Source: an uncultured Angelakisella sp. (GTDB taxonomy: Bacteria > Bacillota > Clostridia > Oscillospirales > Ruminococcaceae). From it: 8,307 nucleotides of DNA. Of the stretch, positions 5,987 through 8,307 are shown in pieces (positions within the stretch are counted from its first letter, which is position 1; every line of letters starts with the position of its first letter). Under the pieces are notes generated by a model that had not been told where the DNA came from, ran no database searches, and saw only the letters and a program-made list of their open reading frames with translations. The stretch covers positions 1-8,307 of the forward strand of contig CANOCD010000040.1 in NCBI GenBank assembly GCA_947564495.1, read 5' to 3'. Made by a program: the position numbers and the translations under genes.

Positions 5987-7285
5987 TCAGATCTTCTCCC
6001 GGAGATACCGGGCGCAGGTGACCATGGCTTTTTCGTCCCCGACCATGCCCCCCTTGCTGATGAACCGGAGCCCGGAAAATTCCCCGCCGATGAGCTCCCC
6101 GTATCCCGCCAGGGGGACCACCTCGTCCAGGAGCCGCAGCCCCACGGTGCCCATCTTGCGGTTGATGGCGGCGGTGATGTCCCCGCCGGTGGAGTAGATG
6201 GCCCGGAAGTCCCGGCCCCTCCGGAGGATCTCCACCGCCGCTTCGGCGAAGGCGTCCCCGATCATGCAGCTGAGTTCCTCCACGGTGCAGCGGTATTTTT
6301 CCAGGTAGGGCCCGAAGGGGAGCTGCTTTTCCGGGTCGATGCCCGAGCCGATGACCGCAAGGTATTCGTAGTCCCCCGCCCGGTCCAGCAGGGCCTGGGT
6401 CACCCGGGCCACCTCCGCCTTCCGGCGCTCTTCGCTCTCCAGGACCTCGGCCACGTCCAGCAGGACGTGACCCACCTCCAGGCCGGCAAGAAGCTCCTTC
6501 ACCTGGGTCCGGGCCACCCCGTTGACGCTGCCCACCACCATCAGCACCTTGCCGGCGCCCACGGTCCGGGTCTTGGGGAGGATCTTTTTGGCGGAAACGG
6601 CGGTAAAGACGCCGGGGTCCACCGGGATGAACTTGAGCCCCGCCGTCACCAGGGCGTCCACGATGGTCTCCATGTCCTCCATGGCCACCGAGTCGCAGAC
6701 CAGGATGCGGGCGCCCCCGTCCACGGCGGCCTTCATCCGGGCCGCCAGGCTCTGGGCCCCCTTGGCGATGTCATCCAGGTGGATGGTCTCCAGGGGGTAC
6801 TTGGACTGGCTCAGATAGAGCTGCTTGGCGCTGGAGGTGGTGATGGGGTTCTTGGGGTCCTTGGCCACCTCGGTCTTTTGCAGGGGGATTCCGTTGACCA
6901 GGAGGTACCCCCCCACCAGCACCCGCCCCGAGCTGGGGAAACAGGGGACGCAGACGGCGGTGTACTCCGGGCCCAGGAGGTCCAGAAAGGCGTCGGTCTC
7001 GCTGCCCAGGTTGCCCCGGAGGGTGCTGTCGATCCGCTTGGCGTAAAGGGCCACCCCGTCGTTCCGGGTGGCGGTCAGGGCCGCCTTCACCCGGTCGTAA
7101 GCCTCCCGGGGGTCGATGGCCCGGCTCTCGGTGGGCACCACCAGGCAGTCGCAGCCGGAAAGGGCCGGGTCGCTGCCGCTGGCGGCGTCCAGCACCGTAA
7201 AGGTGTCGAACCCATTTTTCTTAAGAAGTACCCCTGTGGCGTTGGCCCCGGTGAGGTCGTCCGCCACGACGATGACCTTTGCCAT
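5987..7285 (-). CDS. dtnK: Four-carbon acid sugar kinase (DUF1537 family), D-threonate 4-kinase-like
   Basis: A 432-residue cytosolic kinase of the family formerly called DUF1537, which phosphorylates the 4-OH of four-carbon sugar acids with ATP. The N-terminal substrate domain shows ADDLTGA (8-14), KRIDSTLRGN (83-92) and KDPKNPI (142-148); the C-terminal nucleotide domain shows STGGDIT (365-371) and KGGMVGD (411-417). Length is normal. The ATG at 7285 is chosen because it opens the family start MAKVIVVADD and has GGAGG at 7295-7299, 9 bases away; an earlier in-frame ATG at 7306 would lie upstream of that site. The gene follows the deoR-type regulator by 33 bases and precedes the PdxA2-type dehydrogenase by 51. 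Family members split into DtnK (D-threonate) and OtnK (2-oxo-tetronate). The PdxA2 partner and the lack of an OtnC aldolase favour DtnK, so the symbol is given by context; the acceptor stereochemistry is unproven. Confidence 0.87.
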   Translation of the reverse strand: MAKVIVVADDLTGANATGVLLKKNGFDTFTVLDAASGSDPALSGCDCLVVPTESRAIDPREAYDRVKAALTATRNDGVALYAKRIDSTLRGNLGSETDAFLDLLGPEYTAVCVPCFPSSGRVLVGGYLLVNGIPLQKTEVAKDPKNPITTSSAKQLYLSQSKYPLETIHLDDIAKGAQSLAARMKAAVDGGARILVCDSVAMEDMETIVDALVTAGLKFIPVDPGVFTAVSAKKILPKTRTVGAGKVLMVVGSVNGVARTQVKELLAGLEVGHVLLDVAEVLESEERRKAEVARVTQALLDRAGDYEYLAVIGSGIDPEKQLPFGPYLEKYRCTVEELSCMIGDAFAEAAVEILRRGRDFRAIYSTGGDITAAINRKMGTVGLRLLDEVVPLAGYGELIGGEFSGLRFISKGGMVGDEKAMVTCARYLREKI

Positions 7286-7294
7286 CCTGTTCCA

Positions 7295-7299
7295 CCTCC
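7295..7299 (-). promoter_or_regulatory. Ribosome binding site that fixes the kinase start
   Basis: GGAGG on the minus strand, 9 bases before the ATG at 7285. It excludes the longer in-frame start at 7306, which lies upstream of it. Confidence 0.75.
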
Positions 7300-7318
7300 A
7301 AATCAAACTGATGAACCG

Positions 7319-8077
7319 TCACACGACGATGAGCTCTACCTTTTTCAGCTGGGCCAGCCGCCGCTCCTCCTCGGAGAAGGGCCGGTCGGTGACCACGGCG
7401 GTGTAATCCGACAGGCTGTTCACCCGCACCAGGGCGCTCTGGTGGAACTTGGTGGAATCGGCGGTCAGGAACCGCTCCTTGGCGTTTTGCAGGATGGCCC
7501 GCTTCATAAACGCCTTGTCGATGGTGGGGGTGAGGACGTCGAAGTTTTCGTTGATGCAGGCGGTGCCCATAAAGGCGATGTCCACGAAGAACCGGGAGGC
7601 CATCTCCAGGGCCAAAGGCCCCACCACGCTGCCGGTGCTGTTCTGGATGAGCCCCCCCAGCATGATGACCTCCCTTTTATGCCGGGAGAGAAAGAGGGCG
7701 GTCTTGAGGTCGGTGGTGAGGAAGGTGAGCCCGGGGACGGTGAGCAGCTCCTGGGCGATATAGTAGGTGGTGGTCCCGGCGTCCAGGTAGACCTGCATCC
7801 CCTCCTGGACCAGCCCGGCGCAGTAGGCGGCGATCCGCCGCTTGGCCTCCAGGTTGGAGGAGAGTTTTTTGCTGTAGTCCTCCTCCCCCACGTTATCCCC
7901 CCGGGGGAGGGCGCCGCCCCGGCAGCGTTCCAGGGTCCCCGCCCGGCGGCACTTATCCAGGTCCCGCCGGATGGTCATCTCGCTGACGCCGAACCGCCGG
8001 GCCAGCTCGGGGATGGTGACCAGTCCGTTTTCGTTGAGCTGCTCCAGGAGCAGCTTTCGACGTTCCTCCGGAAGCAA
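7319..8077 (-). CDS. DeoR-family transcriptional repressor of the acid-sugar operon
   Basis: A 252-residue regulator of normal DeoR length. Residues 1-57 form the winged helix-turn-helix, with the family pattern from PEERRKLLLEQL through TIPELARRFGVSEMTIRRDL to LERCRGGA (50-57). The C-terminal sugar-phosphate-binding domain shows DAGTTTYY (99-106), a GG at 141-142 and KRAILQNAKERFLTADSTKF (192-211). Translation starts at TTG (8077): an in-frame stop lies only 10 codons upstream (8105-8107), no ATG or GTG intervenes, and the next ATG would remove most of the DNA-binding domain. AAGGGGG stands 7 bases before the TTG. It is the first gene of the operon and so is probably autoregulated. Such repressors usually sense a phosphorylated intermediate, here perhaps the 4-phospho acid, which is inference. 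The start codon may keep repressor levels low. Confidence 0.9.
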   Translation of the reverse strand: MLPEERRKLLLEQLNENGLVTIPELARRFGVSEMTIRRDLDKCRRAGTLERCRGGALPRGDNVGEEDYSKKLSSNLEAKRRIAAYCAGLVQEGMQVYLDAGTTTYYIAQELLTVPGLTFLTTDLKTALFLSRHKREVIMLGGLIQNSTGSVVGPLALEMASRFFVDIAFMGTACINENFDVLTPTIDKAFMKRAILQNAKERFLTADSTKFHQSALVRVNSLSDYTAVVTDRPFSEEERRLAQLKKVELIVV

Positions 8078-8084
8078 GCCCTTT

Positions 8085-8091
8085 CCCCCTT
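8085..8091 (-). promoter_or_regulatory. Ribosome binding site for the TTG start of the repressor gene
   Basis: AAGGGGG on the minus strand, 7 bases before TTG 8077. Together with the in-frame stop at 8105-8107 it supports this non-ATG start. Confidence 0.6.
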
Positions 8092-8120
8092 CGCAAAGCT
8101 GTATTCACAGCCCGGCAATC

Positions 8121-8150
8121 AAATGGTCACGGTTTCTTAAAAAACCATTT
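8121..8150. promoter_or_regulatory. Candidate operator: nested inverted repeats after the start site
   Basis: AAATGGT (8121-8127) and ACCATTT (8144-8150) form a perfect 7-bp inverted repeat, and GGTTTCTT/AAAAAACC (8131-8138/8139-8146) a 16-base palindrome with one mismatch. Both lie just downstream of the predicted transcription start, where a bound repressor would block transcription. The sequence TGGTCACGGTTTCTT (8124-8138) also fits the CcpA cre consensus at 8 of 10 fixed positions on the minus strand. Which protein binds cannot be told from sequence. Confidence 0.5.
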
Positions 8151-8158
8151 ACAATATC

Positions 8159-8187
8159 AGTATAAGAAAGGGGGGTAGAAAAGTCAA
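8159..8187 (-). promoter_or_regulatory. Sigma-A promoter of the acid-sugar operon
   Basis: On the minus strand TTGACT (8187-8182) and TATACT (8164-8159) are separated by exactly 17 bases; each hexamer has one mismatch to the housekeeping consensus. The transcription start should fall near 8152, giving a leader of about 75 bases before the repressor TTG. No other comparable promoter is seen on this strand in 8188-8307. Confidence 0.8.
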
Positions 8188-8307
8188 TCGGGCGGGGAAA
8201 GATTCTGCAAATCCTACAAAGCGGCGTTCCTGCTTCTGGCAAAAAAGCCAAAAAATGGGGGTGTTAGTCTCACATTTTTTCACACCTGGGGAGGGGGCAA
8301 GATTGTT

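Noticed and set aside
4886..8140. A 1084-codon open frame on the plus strand, antisense to the dehydrogenase, kinase and repressor genes
   Set aside because: It is a shadow of GC-rich codon usage: the peptide is a Gly/Asp/His/Val-rich string with no recognisable family, while the minus strand holds three clear families with ribosome sites and correct spacing.
8237..8256. TGGC-AAAAAA-GCCA hairpin followed by A's
   Set aside because: The stem is only 4 bp, and neither strand shows a proper stem plus U-tail, so I do not call a terminator.

Overview
The window looks like chromosome from a GC-rich, endospore-forming member of the Clostridia, probably a gut Oscillospiraceae-type bacterium. The genus is an inference from base composition and gene content; no rRNA or other marker is present. 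Three neighbouring genes belong to spore-formation families (YlbJ, YqfC, YqfD), Shine-Dalgarno sites are strong and purine-rich, and GC is very high except in short AT-rich promoter segments.

Layout. Positions 1-616 carry no convincing gene but hold an unusual density of perfect hairpins, including two inverted, diverged copies of one hairpin motif near the two ends; this looks like a repetitive extragenic block. Positions 617-3406 form a sporulation block: ylbJ on the minus strand, then a divergent intergenic region with an AT-rich palindrome and sigma-E-like promoter elements, then yqfC and yqfD on the plus strand. Between 3407 and 3503 two terminator hairpins of opposite orientation separate this block from the next.

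Positions 3504-8187 are a four-gene minus-strand operon, read from right to left: a DeoR-family repressor with a TTG start, a four-carbon acid-sugar kinase (DUF1537 family), a PdxA2-type 4-phosphate dehydrogenase, and a GntP-family permease. A near-consensus vegetative promoter (TTGACT-17 bp-TATACT) lies upstream of the repressor gene, with inverted repeats just downstream of the predicted transcription start that could be the operator and a possible CcpA cre site.

How the genes work together. The permease would import a four-carbon sugar acid such as D-threonate, the kinase would phosphorylate its 4-OH, and the PdxA2 enzyme would oxidise the product to a beta-keto acid that loses CO2 to give dihydroxyacetone phosphate. 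No aldolase, isomerase or decarboxylase is needed, so the operon is a self-contained minimal pathway. This matches the DtnK/PdxA2 D-threonate route known from other bacteria, but the exact substrate and stereochemistry cannot be read from sequence. The regulator and transporter families are the same as in the enterobacterial ygbIJKLMN (otn) cluster. I see no unknown protein system here; the least explained parts are the hairpin-rich left end and the regulatory hairpins of the operon.
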